Assembly: GCA_043228905.1 (NCBI GenBank)
Contig: JBHGNT010000006.1
Location: 3,286,001-3,350,000, forward strand
Direction: 5' to 3'
Source of the DNA: Azolla caroliniana
Taxonomy: Eukaryota > Polypodiophyta
Length of the DNA stretch: 64,000 nt
Part shown: positions 13,501 to 25,429 of the stretch, one piece after another
Layout: the number at the start of each line of letters is the position of its first letter
Position numbering within the stretch: position 1 is the first letter of the stretch
The notes under the pieces: model-generated
What the model was told of the DNA's origin: nothing
Database searches by the model: none
Seen by the model: only the letters and a program-made list of their open reading frames with translations
Position numbers and translations under genes: made by a program

Positions 13501-16500
13501 AGGTGAGACCATTTTCAAACAATAGTATACTCAAATACATCACAGACATAGACCTCTATATTGCCTGTCACATATGGCACACATACAGTTCAAACCCTGC
13601 AAACTTACTGATACTCGTATGGCACCCAAAATCAGGAGATTTATGCTTATAACATTAAGAAGTATTAGACTTAGCATCACAAAGGTCCAAACATGAAAGT
13701 AGAAGATCCTCCACTACTGTTTAACTGATGAACTTAACAAATCAGATTGAAATGCAATGTTTAACCAATCAGATTAAACCACAAACCTTAGACCTCATCA
13801 ACATGATCCCAACCGTGCCACCTCAAAGAAGTACATATAACGGGTCTGAAGCTTTGAAGGAAATGGTAACAAAACATGGAGAAGGATTGTGGTACTCTTA
13901 ACAACAATAAACTCAACATCAAGAACTTCCCACCTTCTGATACCTTACCCCTCTCCAAACGAAGGAATAAAACAATGCACTGTCAACTCAATTACCCAAA
14001 AAACTTGGATCACACCAAAGGAGCCTCTCCCACTTGGATCAGAGGTATATGGACATCCACATGCCCCTCAAAATTTAGATAATCACTGTTATGTTGAAAT
14101 GCTAGAATGGTTCTAATCGCATGGCATAATTCTAAATGCATTGCACTATCCCCATGCCAATATAGTTGGATTGTCCAAACCTGGGCGTAACTTGATATCA
14201 TTAAATTCAATAAACAACAAAACATGGCTCAGCCCCTCAACATCTCTTTTTACACGAGTCACAGGAAGAATTTATCATCAAGCCTTCTTGAATGGATACA
14301 CATCTACCTCACATGCCACATAGTATGATAGGCCAACTCAGGACCTCTTTACGTTATATAGAGATTGAGATAGGCAAATAAGTAAACGACCCTAAGGAAG
14401 AACAGATGTTTACGGAGAATCTCACATGTTTACGGAAGAACAGATGTTTACGAAGATGACCCAAAGACAAAAGTTACAATACGTCTAACTTGAGAATCTC
14501 ACATGTGCCAAAAACCTGTTTCCCTCATCTCTTTTTATCATATTTACTTACGGAATAATATTTATTTTATTTTGATTTGTTCTTCTCAAAGACGAAAGAA
14601 CACTTAAGATGTAATCTCTTGTTTGGTCTTATAGGCCATTTTGGCCTCTTAAAAGACATTAATACCAAATAGAAATACCAAATAATATGCCCAATTTTGT
14701 AGTTGGATGCCACATTCCTCGTCAAGATTCTAATTTCTATACTTGTTTGGATAAAGACCAAATCTTTGCCAATCTAAAAGATGATATAACTAATTTCAAA
14801 GCCAAGGGGAAGTTATTGTCTTTGGTGACATAAATGCTCATACAAGAAGTTTTCAAATTGATGCACAACAATCTTTCATGGCACACATCTCAAGGATGCA
14901 ATGGGATATACATGGTATAACCGCTCTTCTATTGATGAAAAAGATCTCGATCAATTCAGAAAATTACTACTACAAATGTGCAATAGTACCAGAATGTTTA
15001 TTGCAAATGGTGTATCTTTATGGCCCAACAGTAATGATTTTACATGTAGAAAACACAACAGAAATAGTGTGATTGACTATGCTAATTTCAGAAGGTATCT
15101 TGGATCACATACAAAAACAAGAATGTTAGAATTTATTTGAAACAAGAACTAAAAACTTGTAACTATTTCTAAAGTCACAAGGAATACCATGCCATTTAAG
15201 TTCTTCACAAGCATCAACTATATATGGTTGTGTAATTTCCTCTAAGTGAATTGACCCTATCTTAATATTTGGTTTTGGCTCAATCCTACTACCTGCTATC
15301 CTAGATTGTAACCATAACTACTTCGGAGAAGTCGTTGATTTGGCAAAATTACTTGTTCAAAAAAGAAAGTAGCTAAGAAAATGAACAGTTGTAACCATCA
15401 ATAATGGATTCATACCTATCGATGTGATGGCATTGACAATAGAATCCTTCTTAGTTTTGTCAGCTATGGGAGTTATATATAGATGAATTGAAAAGTACTC
15501 TAACCTGGAAACAACCAATATAATGTATTAGCAATATTCAATTGAAAATGCTGGTCCTTTTCATTGTGCTTTCATACTGTACCTGAATGAGCTGCTATCT
15601 GTTCCAAAGGTAAGAATATCTCCTTCCTTCAAACTTATTTCTTTATTAGGGAGAGAAAATACAGGTTTCGAGTCAACGGATCGATTAACAAAAGAGCCAA
15701 ACTTTGAGAGGTCTTTCAAAGTGATTTTTTCTCTGGGAAAATCTGTACAATCCCCAGACCTGACTGCAAGGTCAAGTTTGATCTCCGCATGCAACCGAGA
15801 AACCGTCCGATCAGTCTGGATAATGATAGTACAATCTACAGAGACGATGAGTCATGGCCAAATTTAGCAACCAGAACTTTAACTCCTGTTGATCAACTGA
15901 AATTCAATATTCAGACAACTATTACCTTTCCGACCAACACTATAAGCTCCTGGGGCTGTGAAATGGTACTTCGAGGGCCCTGAAAAAAAATTTATCATAT
16001 GAACCCTTGAGTGATTAATTGAGCCATTAACATATCATTCGAATACAATTTCACAATAATTGGGGATTTTTGTTTGGATATAACTAGTCAATGTCTTATG
16101 ATAGAGCATCATTTGTTATAACGATTTCAGCACACAACAAAGACAAAATCCATTAGAACAATAAACCCTCCTGTTTTCTTTTCTGAATAAAATTAATTAC
16201 CAGATATATAATCCTAAATGCAAGTTGGAGACATAACCAGAATCATGGTTTTACCATATTTTGAGCGTATCCCCTGATTTTTCTCATACCAATACCCAAT
16301 TTCTGAATTTTCTTTTCTCCCATCCTTCTACAGGTACGTATGGTGTGGTCTGGACTCACATCATATATTTGTGTATGTTTTAGATTCTGAATTTCAACCA
16401 GGACATTGCTCTCTACCCAGGAGTTCCAGAAATGGTTAAATGGAGTACTACGTCTGTCAAGAAATTAAATTATGTATGTAACCAAAAAATAGTAGCATTC

Positions 16501-17185
16501 CACTCAAGTGGGTTAGAGGCATGCTCATATAACTAAAAAACACATAAAGCTCAAACATGAGAAAACTCCATCGATATCCAGTTTGCAAATGCCAAAAGAT
16601 CTAAATAAATACGAGCTTACAAAGTTGATTTCTCATGAAAAGCTGCTATTGATTAATTCGTTGAATATGGGTTGAAAGAGAGCAGTCATATGCAACATCC
16701 TTTGTGCATTTTTGGGGAACATTAAAACTAATCTTTCTTTATACTTCTTTCTTCTTCTTCTTCTCGTCCTCCTCCGCCTCTTGTTTCTTTTTGCCTCTTC
16801 TCGTATCCACCACTAAAATCCCACGCCAGATTTCAACAAGAGGAATCTTATACAGAAACTATTTCTCGATACTCCCTATGATCAAAAAACTCAGTAACAT
16901 CCGAGGATTAAACAACCTACCATATAAGCTATGAAAAACAAACATATGTTTTTGAACATGATGAAGAATAAAGTGGACAATGAATTGGACAAGAAAAGAA
17001 ACTATTACTTGATACTCCCTATGATCAAAAAACTCAGTAACATCCGAGGATTAAACAACCTACCATATAAGCTATGAAAAAACAACATATGTTTTTGAAC
17101 ATGATGAAGAATAAAGTGAACAATGAATTGGACAAGAAAATGACTCACCAAGAGAAGGATGCTGCGGAACCAGAAGCCATACCAT
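10528..17185 (-). CDS. NBS1: NBS1 (nibrin), MRN complex subunit
   Basis: Fourteen coding exons join in phase to 582 codons plus stop: 17185-17149, 15979-15926, 15835-15583, 15504-15416, 13310-13180, 13073-13027, 12895-12775, 12662-12579, 12174-11985, 11893-11796, 11692-11282, 11179-11118, 10820-10721, 10599-10528. All introns are GT-AG. The start MVW, the phospho-peptide-binding FHA domain (about 14-112) with VGRK (27-30) and VSRLHAE (42-48), and a following BRCT region (about 115-200) match plant NBS1. Near the C terminus, NFKKFRK (499-505) corresponds to the MRE11-binding motif, and ALAEDLF (about 549-555) to the ATM-binding acidic LF motif of animal nibrin. The protein should act in the nucleus, bringing MRE11-RAD50 and ATM to double-strand breaks. 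Length fits the family (Arabidopsis is about 540). Intron 4 holds a retrotransposon remnant and intron 1 a 143-bp duplication. An upstream frame beginning at 17372 overlaps the start in another frame. Confidence 0.92.
14599..14665 (-). repeat. Dispersed repeat, copy 1
   Basis: Read on the minus strand, this segment matches 25176-25250 on the plus strand: both contain GTCTTTTAAGAGGCCAAAAT, then AAGACCAAACAAGAGATTAC, with a few changes and a small indel. It lies in NBS1 intron 4 directly before the endonuclease remnant and may be part of the same element. Confidence 0.8.
14689..15110 (+). mobile_element. Decayed non-LTR retrotransposon, endonuclease domain remnant
   Basis: With frameshifts allowed, the plus strand reads as an exonuclease-endonuclease-phosphatase domain: HIPRQDSNFYTC and a DDITNF helix, then VIVFGDINAHTR (the GDxNA motif), then an LLLQMCNSTRMFIANG stretch, a WP..N.FTC motif and SVIDYA with the catalytic Asp. 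The catalytic His that normally follows is not evident. At least two frameshifts separate the blocks, so it is dead. It sits inside NBS1 intron 4 in the orientation opposite to the gene. Domain order and motifs match LINE-type apurinic endonucleases. Confidence 0.75.
16854..17139. repeat. 143-bp tandem duplication in NBS1 intron 1
   Basis: Two copies, about 16854-16996 and 16997-17139, both starting AGAAACTATT and ending GAATTGGACAAGAAAA, with only a few differences. The second copy ends about 10 bp from NBS1 exon 1 (17149), next to the splice donor, so the donor itself was not duplicated. Confidence 0.9.
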
Positions 17186-17372
17186 GTCTCTCTATGTCAC
17201 ACTTGGCTTCCTTCACCTCACCATCATGCAAAAGAACACAATACATACTTGTTAGATTTTGAATCACTCTGAGTTTTTCTTTATTTCCCAAAGAATGCCC
17301 CTCAGATTTCCTGGATATACCCCCCCCCCTCCAAGTTTGCCCACCCATGTTTACGCGGACACGGACACGCAT
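17145..17372 (-). promoter_or_regulatory. Upstream reading frame overlapping the NBS1 start
   Basis: An ATG at 17372 opens a 75-codon frame that passes through the NBS1 ATG (17185) in a different frame. If the transcript begins upstream of 17372 this would be an overlapping uORF that lowers NBS1 translation. The transcription start is unknown. The frame crosses a C9-10 run near 17320 and has no recognisable product, so it is not called as a protein. Confidence 0.3.
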
Positions 17373-20300
17373 TGGCCTTGCAAGTAGCCTGGATGGATCC
17401 CATGGATCAATAGCTCTAATGAGAGAGAGAGAGCACTAATGTTAAGTGCTTTACTCTTAGCCTCATTCTAATCGCTAATTTAATTAACAGTCGTGTGGCT
17501 TGTGTCTCGTCATGTGCTTTCTTCCCACTTCAATGTTTTGATATGTCCTTACGTAGACTGAGTTTGTCTCATGTGAATGATCATTCTTAGAGGGGTTAAT
17601 GGAGCTCGACTCGCTTATTAACACGATCTTCGATAGCTTAGAAAAGATTGATGACAATTTTTACCCATATCACTAACAATAGGGTAAATGATGGTCCTAT
17701 CCTATGCATGATTTCGATGAGCTACCATATTACTCTAGCCGAGATTAAGATGTACACTCAATATTATTCATCTTGAGCCACCACACTTTACAATGTGTTC
17801 TTGGTTTATGAACAAACTTGAGTGGTCCAACATGTTGACTATTTTCGAGGGTAATTGACTTAGCAATTTCAGGTTATCGTTTATGTGGGTTATCAAATTC
17901 CGTCCCTATGATGAGATGTCCTGTTTGAGATTGAGAGGAAACCTCTTGTTTGGAACACTTTGTAAGAAATTCACAAGGGCGTCATTTTTGTGTGCTCATA
18001 TTGATTGGTATTGTTGATTCTTTTACTAAAGGCAATTTTTATTGCAATGGTGTACCACATATTCCCTCGATAGTTTATATTAGCAAGCATTGTGGTGTGC
18101 GAGGCATGTCCACTTCGCTACAACATATTACATTCACAATTCCCAAGAGCACGAACAAAGTTGATGCTAGAAATGCCCCCACAAATGGATTCCTCTATAC
18201 GATAGGGTTTATATTATGGAACCACATTGTAGTTGTCTTTGTGCTACCACTAACATGAAATTGGAAAAACACACCTCACATACATTTTTCCAATTTTTAT
18301 AAAGACTTGCACCATTTATGCTTTATTTTGGACATCTTGATGTTTTATTGGAGGTGTATTATTTATTTTTCTCGGCAAAATTATCATGGTATATTGGCTT
18401 CATCAAAGGCTTAGTTGTCTAATGGGTTGTGATTGTGTTAAAGACATATACAATGACTTCAGGTTATTGGTTGAAGTTGTTTTGAGATCAAAAGAACAAG
18501 AAGATGTAACTTTGTTTTGCTTTCGTGTATTTTTCAATCACAACTTGCTTTATATGATCCAATCCAAGAGACTATTGGACAAGTCTCGAGGTATATTGAA
18601 GCGCAACAACCTTATTTGGTTGTGATGGATTGCATGTTTTCATTTTTGTGGTATGCTATAAACCTTGGCCTTAGGAACTATGGTGGTCGTCGTGTCAAAG
18701 ACAACTTCAAGCCTTTTGTCAGTGTTTCAAGCATAGCGGTTCTTTAATGTTAGGTTGTCCAGAGAAGACGGGAGGAGCGGGTTCGGAGAAGGATCCTAGA
18801 GTGCCTCCTAAGGCGGAACCGGCACTTGGTGAATGCCAAGTAGAAAACGGGAAGGAGCCTATGCATTTGTCATGCCCGGAGTTCGAAACAGAATAACGAA
18901 AAGGCAAGTTGTACGATTCTCTGTGCCTTTAGAGCACCATGCACTCTAACAATTGTATTGAACTCTTCCATTAACCAAGAGTTTTAATTATTTGTGTGTT
19001 CACCCCAAACTTCTTATCGTTGATTAATTACTTCATTAATGTTATCATGATACCAATGTTCAGAGGGCCTCAACTTTTTTACATCAACTATAAAATATAG
19101 GTTTTGATGTGCTTGTGTTAGTTTTTAATCCACGAGAATGAGCACAACAGCAAGCATTTCCATGCACGTTTGGGATGAAGATTATGGTAAATGTGGGGCT
19201 TGACTAGTTGATGATCATCAAAGGAACCCAAAACTCACATCTATCCTAATATGAGAGAGATCTCATCGACAAAGACAATAAATTCAAATGATAAAACATA
19301 CAATTTAATTGCTTATTTGGTTTCTATCCAAATGATAAAACGTAGGAGTGAGATGGTAATCTAAAGCCATTCACTATAGCTATTTTTGTAATAAACACAA
19401 GGCATCACACGCTCTATCACACAATGTGAAACCATTGTCTTATGTATCCATGAAATCAAATGTTTAAACACAACTATGTGGTTGTGGTAATATGAGTCGA
19501 GACGTTGGTCTAAAGTGAAATTATTATGAAAATCAAATTAGCTTTATTTCGGTTAGATCATGACTCATTATGCTAACAACTTGATTGTGTTAGTAGAGGA
19601 TGGTTGCCTAAAATTTTGCCTTATAAGCTCTAGATTCATTTCCACGGTTCAAGGGCTGAAATGCTAGAATTGCCTTAAAAGCAAGTGTGGATAGACTAAT
19701 CACATCCTCTAAGCAATATGCTATTTAAAAAACTCGTGCTCTTTTTATCGATTGGGAAAAAGTGATTCTTAGACCAATGCATTGTAATCATAATTTGGGG
19801 TTGATATGAGAAGTTAGTGATTATTTAATTCATTGTATTTTATGGTGCTCAAATGCATACATTGCTTTAAATTTAAGAAGAAAATAAAGCACAAAGCCAA
19901 TTTTCTTTCCAATAAAAGCAATCTCTAACTCGGTCACTCAATAACATGATATACATATAAGTTTATAACCATTCTCTAACTCAAAACATATGGTGTATGT
20001 CATATGATAAAATTTAAATGTTCTTTTTTATAGGTAAAGAGAATCTATGTTTGTTTTTGTTTTTTTTTCCAAAAAATATCTTCTTCCATTAGTTAAGAAA
20101 AAGTGCATAGGATAATATACAACTCATACGTTACAACCCACTTTGCAATGGCTACAAGAGAATCGTATGTTTGTTTACTCAATTCTAGATTTCTACATAT
20201 GATCTCTCTTTTCCACACTATATTGTATCGGCCAATACATAGTACATTCATTATACTTATACATTCACGATTAATTGACACCATCACTTTGTTTTATTAC

Positions 20301-23300
20301 TGAAATGTCACATGATAAGACATACATTTCACACATTTTGTGTTTCTATCCCAAGCAAATACACATTGCATCCTTAGGGATAAAGCATCTTTGTGTCATA
20401 CACTTTCTATGATCCATTGAATTGTGTATAAAACATGCACGATCATGTGTACTCTAGCAAAATTATTGACATTTTCTAAGAAAAACAAGGTTTTTCCCAA
20501 CCACTATCGTGGAAGAAGTGGATATACTCGCTTAAGCTAGTTAATAAAATCTCCAAGAGAAATCTCATGGAGGTTCCTAAGTTAGATCATGTTTACATTG
20601 AACGGCCATGGGATAATACACTTGGAGTGAGATCATAAAAGGTGCAACACTTAACATAGATTTTTACTCTCCCATTTGTAAACACCATCTTCAAGTGCAC
20701 GAGTATAAATTATAATCTCCATTAAAGAATATACAATGAAGATTGCATATAGTTTTAAACAAGGGCATAAGGTGATTTGTTGGTCCTTTCCTATAGTTTG
20801 AATTGTATATCAAACAATAGATGCATTAAGCTACAATATTGTCTATCGATTCTTTATATAAATGTGCAATAACCTCAAATGGTTTTAAAGAGGCACAACA
20901 TTTCCATGCCAAGTGCATAGTTTTAGAGATATTAAATACGAGGAAACATGAAGTCAGGTACATAATTGTGCATGAGCATGATGTGACATTCTCAGTGATT
21001 TGATATAGAAACGTAAACACATAAATACTTAGCTTGTACATGTTTTTTATAAATAAAAAATGTGTCATGCCAAGTGTGTGGTTCTAAAAAGAGGAAAACT
21101 ATATGGTATCCAAATAATGTCGAGACCAAAAGCTAGACATATCCTTTTCAGTATGTGTGAGAGAGATAAACAACTTTTTCACGAGAGACCGATTGCGATG
21201 TATAAGAGAATGCCTAGCCCATGACGAGGATCAAACACGGGGGATCTCTCAAACTTATGAATTTGATGCTATGATATAAACAACCAACCCAACACCTAGA
21301 GAAAGAATGTCACCATGGAATAGGAAGATAGGAAAACAAAGACATGTTAAAATAATGTGATCAACATTGATCAAACATGTGAATGAAACATTCGATGGGT
21401 TCATAACTTTCATATGCAAAAGATTAATGTTTTTCCAAATCCTCGATTATGAAATTATGTGAAGAACATTCCTTTATATTGTAAATCCATTAATAAAAAC
21501 ATCCTTCAGCTCATTATTGTCCATCATCATATGAGGAGGCGATTAGTCCTTCCGTTTAACCATAGTTTTTTGTTATGGAAATCATAAACATAAAATGATT
21601 TCGGGTTTGGAAATAAATATCGATTGATCTTGTACATTATTCACATGTGTTACTTTCATTGATGTTGCAATGTTGGTGCCATGCAATGATTAAGAAATGG
21701 ATTCTTCTAATAAACCATCCTAGTTATATTGATATTTTTATAGTAATCGATGACGTAAAGTGCCGACATACTATTTGTTTCTTTATTGGGCGAAGGAAAC
21801 TAGATGTCAACACTTGTCACCTCAACATCGTGATTCATTTGGCTTTTTCATTATGATCTATTATTTGGAAGTTCAACAAGTTCTCCAATAAATCTCTTTT
21901 CCTTGAGCATAAGATTTTTCCATTTCTCAGTTGTTTGCTTATACTTGAGAGAAAAGATTAAACGAGTGCACCAACATTGCTAGTCATCTAACATTGTCAT
22001 CAATGAAACCAACTTCAACGTCATTACCTTTGATACCAGTACCATAGGCCATATGTCGTTGGAGATTAAGCCTCTACTAGACAAGATTTTTCCACATTAA
22101 CATATAATCAACAAAAATGGCTATCACTTGTTGATACATTAACGAGGAAAATTCCAAATTATTATACTTTCTATCACGTGAGAAAAACAAATACTTGGTA
22201 GGGGTTGATTTAACTACCCCACTCCTTCCATAAGACATTCAAAATTTGCTTCCACCATCAATTTTATTTAGGAATGGGTCAAAATACATGTCTTTGGTTC
22301 CTTGTTTACAACTTGGTGGAACATGGAGTGACACCCAAATGCAACAAGTTAGATTGTAAAGTATATCGAGGAGTCTATATTAGAGGGCATGGTAAGATTT
22401 CAATCAGCGATGAGTTGTATTGTTGTGGAGATTTGATAAGAAGGTGTAAAAGTACAAGCAGTGATGATGACTTTGCTCTAACAAACAGAACATGTATAGT
22501 TTTCTCCTTTTGAAGAAATTGATGCAAAGGGAGTGTATCCCTTTTACAAATTCATCATGAAACCAACATCCTAGGTATCGCCAAAGATGATTTGTGGCCC
22601 AAGGGAAGATGGTGTGATTGTGGCCAAGGACCCTTTCGGAGCACCCAATTTATGTCCATACCACGAGAAAGTTGGTTATTTGGAAGAATTTGGACTCTAA
22701 AAAACTATCCTATTGAAGTAAAATAGAAGGGTTTTCATTTGACATGCATATAAAAGACTAACTAACAACAAAAAGAAAAAATTGTCAACGACCTCTTCAA
22801 AACTAAGAGAAAGACATATTTGTGGTAAATTTTGGAGAACCTAAATGGAGAGCATATTGAGAGTTATGTTAGTTGAATTTGTGTGAATGCATTTTAAGGA
22901 CATGTATTGGCAATCCAAGGTGAGAAAGGTGATGTGTTATGGTTCTCTTTAATATACATTGTTTTCCTTTTTTACAATCGATGATGTATGCGAAGGGCAT
23001 GAGAGTTTGGCCACTCATAAGGCATGAGATCTTCTAGGAATCAAGTTTCAAACCTTAATGAAACGAGACAATAAGCATGTTGTTGGATAATTGATGTGTT
23101 TAATTGTGCAACAATACATAGTGCATCTCACAATTGGAGTATTTCTATGAAGAAACATTACATGAAGAAGTAACTATAAATAATGTAAACACATGAAACA
23201 ATTATGATTGTCTCTCTTATGGCAAAGTTATTTGGATGTGTAATTGAATCCGTCAAAAAGAATGGAAAGAGGACATACGATAAACATGTTTATTGTAAAA
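17373..23300. other. Intergenic, decayed repeats
   Basis: No intact gene. The first few hundred bases should carry the NBS1 promoter. Short open frames at 17950-18258, 18386-18625, 21647-21856 and 22274-22513 (plus) have no motif I recognise; they look like remains of old mobile DNA. A GC-rich patch at 18740-18905 is listed separately. Confidence 0.55.
18740..18905. other. GC-rich patch of foreign composition
   Basis: About 160 bp of clearly higher GC within AT-rich DNA, with the blocks GAGAAGACGGGAGGAGCGGG and CTAAGGCGGAACCGGCACTT. The plus strand is open for about 50 codons but has no motif I know. Composition would fit an organelle-derived (mitochondrial) insertion or a captured gene piece; identity not established. 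Confidence 0.35.
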
Positions 23301-23640
23301 CATCACAATGCCATTAGTCACATTGTCAATCTTTGGGTTTTAATAAAATAAATTATTTCAAAACGTTGGGAGTCACGACTCTATTATTGTTTTATAGACA
23401 TTGATAAAGCATTTGGTATTGTGTCATGTGAACATCATCGGAGACACGTGGATGACAACCAAGTTAATATATGCAAGTAAATTCTCCCATCTATGCACCA
23501 ATGGTGGGATGTCATGTGCATATGAGACAATAACTTTTTGAAAATTTCAATGGTAATAACGGTGTTAAGCAAGAGTGCCAACTCTCACCCACTCTCACTA
23601 GACAATGTATTGATGAATCACAATTATAATGTTTGATGCA
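23301..23640 (+). mobile_element. Decayed non-LTR retrotransposon, reverse transcriptase remnant
   Basis: Broken plus-strand frames contain the block LYYCFIDIDKAFG (the [F/Y]xDxxKAFD motif of LINE reverse transcriptases), followed about 110 bp later by GVKQECQLSPTL and CIDES, matching the GVxQGCPLSPxLF motif. Stops and frameshifts separate the blocks. No intact endonuclease is attached. A poly(A) run at about 24769-24781 downstream on the same strand could be its 3' end. Confidence 0.75.
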
Positions 23641-23977
23641 TTTACACAAGTCACAACAATAAGATTTTGAAAACGTTATACATTGAAGGTGTGGTGCTTT
23701 TGACAAAATACTTTTGAACGTGCAATTAAAGCTCATGAGCGGCTTTCGATACCTTTGCAGGCATAGTACATCAAGTTTCAATAATAGCTACCAAATGAAG
23801 CATTTGTTTGCGACGTCTCTTAGGAAAGATAAAACATACATGTATTTGAAAATAATTATAATGGAGCATGTGTTTGCCAACTATCAATGGGCAATGTATT
23901 GATGAATCACAATTATAAGGTTTGATATAATGTTTGATGCATTACATTTGCACAACAATAAGATCTTGGAAACTCAA
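23590..23977. repeat. Local duplication inside the retrotransposon remnant
   Basis: CAATGTATTGATGAATCACA followed by an ATAATGTTTGATGCATT block occurs at about 23605-23650 and again at about 23894-23945. The copies have diverged and the second holds an insertion. Confidence 0.75.
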
Positions 23978-25175
23978 ATTTAAGATTGTAACTTTGAGAA
24001 GTATAATTTCACCTCACTCATATACTTTCGCTTTGAAGTTTAACCATCTATAACAACATACATGATTGGGGTGCTCATTTGTTAATATTTGTAAAATTAT
24101 GGTCATGAGTGTGTCATGTTTGAATGTTTTTATAGATATTTGAACACGATTGAAATTTATGATTGTCTTATGATATGAGTTCCTCTAGTAGGGTTTGCTA
24201 CATCCATTGGTCGACTAACATGTTTCCACGTCAACATGCATCAAAATGTTTATAAGATTGTTGAGGTGGCAATCATCAAAGGCAATTTGATCAATCAAAT
24301 ACATAGAATTATTGAGTTAGCATGGATAAGTCTTGACCAATTTGCTGTCTTCTTTTGCAAAGCAACGTAGATTTCAATTGACACTCCACCGAAGAAAAGT
24401 CTAAAGTCAAAGGCACAACAAGATCTTTTGCGATGTTTTTAGTATTTGCCCATTTGATAGGCAATCATTATTCTTGAAAGTCTAAATTTGCAGAAGTAAT
24501 AATTAAAACCTTAAAACTAGGCAACTCTTGTGGCAACATTTCATTCCCTTACTGAAGGCGAACACTCAGTTACGAACATTCTATTACGGACATCATACAA
24601 TATTAGTTACTTTCGAGATTGTATAGTTTAATCCTAAATTTCTCTCCTTCATTCTTGTTCAAATTGTTTTTGAAATGTTTAATTTATCATTTTGTTTGCT
24701 AATAAGGAGTAATGCATCATACATTGCTTTACACCTAATGTATTGTTTTAACTTTCTCTCAAAGTTTAAAAAAAAAAAAAACTCATTAATAAGTAGTAAA
24801 TTTTATTGGCGAGGACACTAAAAAGAGTCTAGCCATATACTTTTTCACATGATGAGCATGTATAGATAAAGGCGCACCGAAACCTAAAGGTAGGATACGG
24901 GAACAACCATTGCAAATAGTTAGCAGCAATTCAAAGGCATTGCCCTAATGATCGTAATAAGCGCAACAATTACGGGAATGTAGATTAAGGAGCAAAGAAC
25001 CGAGAAGAAGGTTGTATCCACAAGGGTAGCAATCCACAAACTTTGCCCCAAACAGTCATGACTCAAACTCTAGGGAATGAGCTATGTCCGTCAAGCTCCA
25101 GCCGCCCGCCCAAACGGGGGTCGGGGTGCCCTACTAATCCGACCCGACATCAATCCCTCAAGAAGAAAGAAAGAA
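23978..25175. other. Intergenic, retrotransposon 3' region and GC-rich patch
   Basis: AT-rich DNA with a poly(A) run at 24769-24781. A segment at about 25080-25150 is GC-rich (CCGCCCGCCCAAACGGGGGT) and partly self-complementary around GGGGTC/GACCC. No gene recognised. Confidence 0.5.
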
Positions 25176-25250
25176 ATATTAAAGTCTTTTAAGAGGCCAA
25201 AATGGGGGATAAGACCAAACAAGAGATTACTTACATATATCTAAAGTGTT
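25176..25250 (+). repeat. Dispersed repeat, copy 2
   Basis: Matches the minus strand of 14599-14665 over about 70 bp (see that entry). The two copies are about 10.5 kb apart and in opposite orientation. Confidence 0.8.
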
Positions 25251-25429
25251 GGCATGTAAGACCAAGGAAAACATTAATGAGAAATTAGGGAAGAACAGGA
25301 AAAAGGTATCCTAATGTATGAACATATACATACAACATACATATGTATGATGGTTGGTTTGTATATACATATTACATATTTAGTTTTGGCATTAAAATTT
25401 CCTTTTTCTGATATTCAATTCTTTTACTA

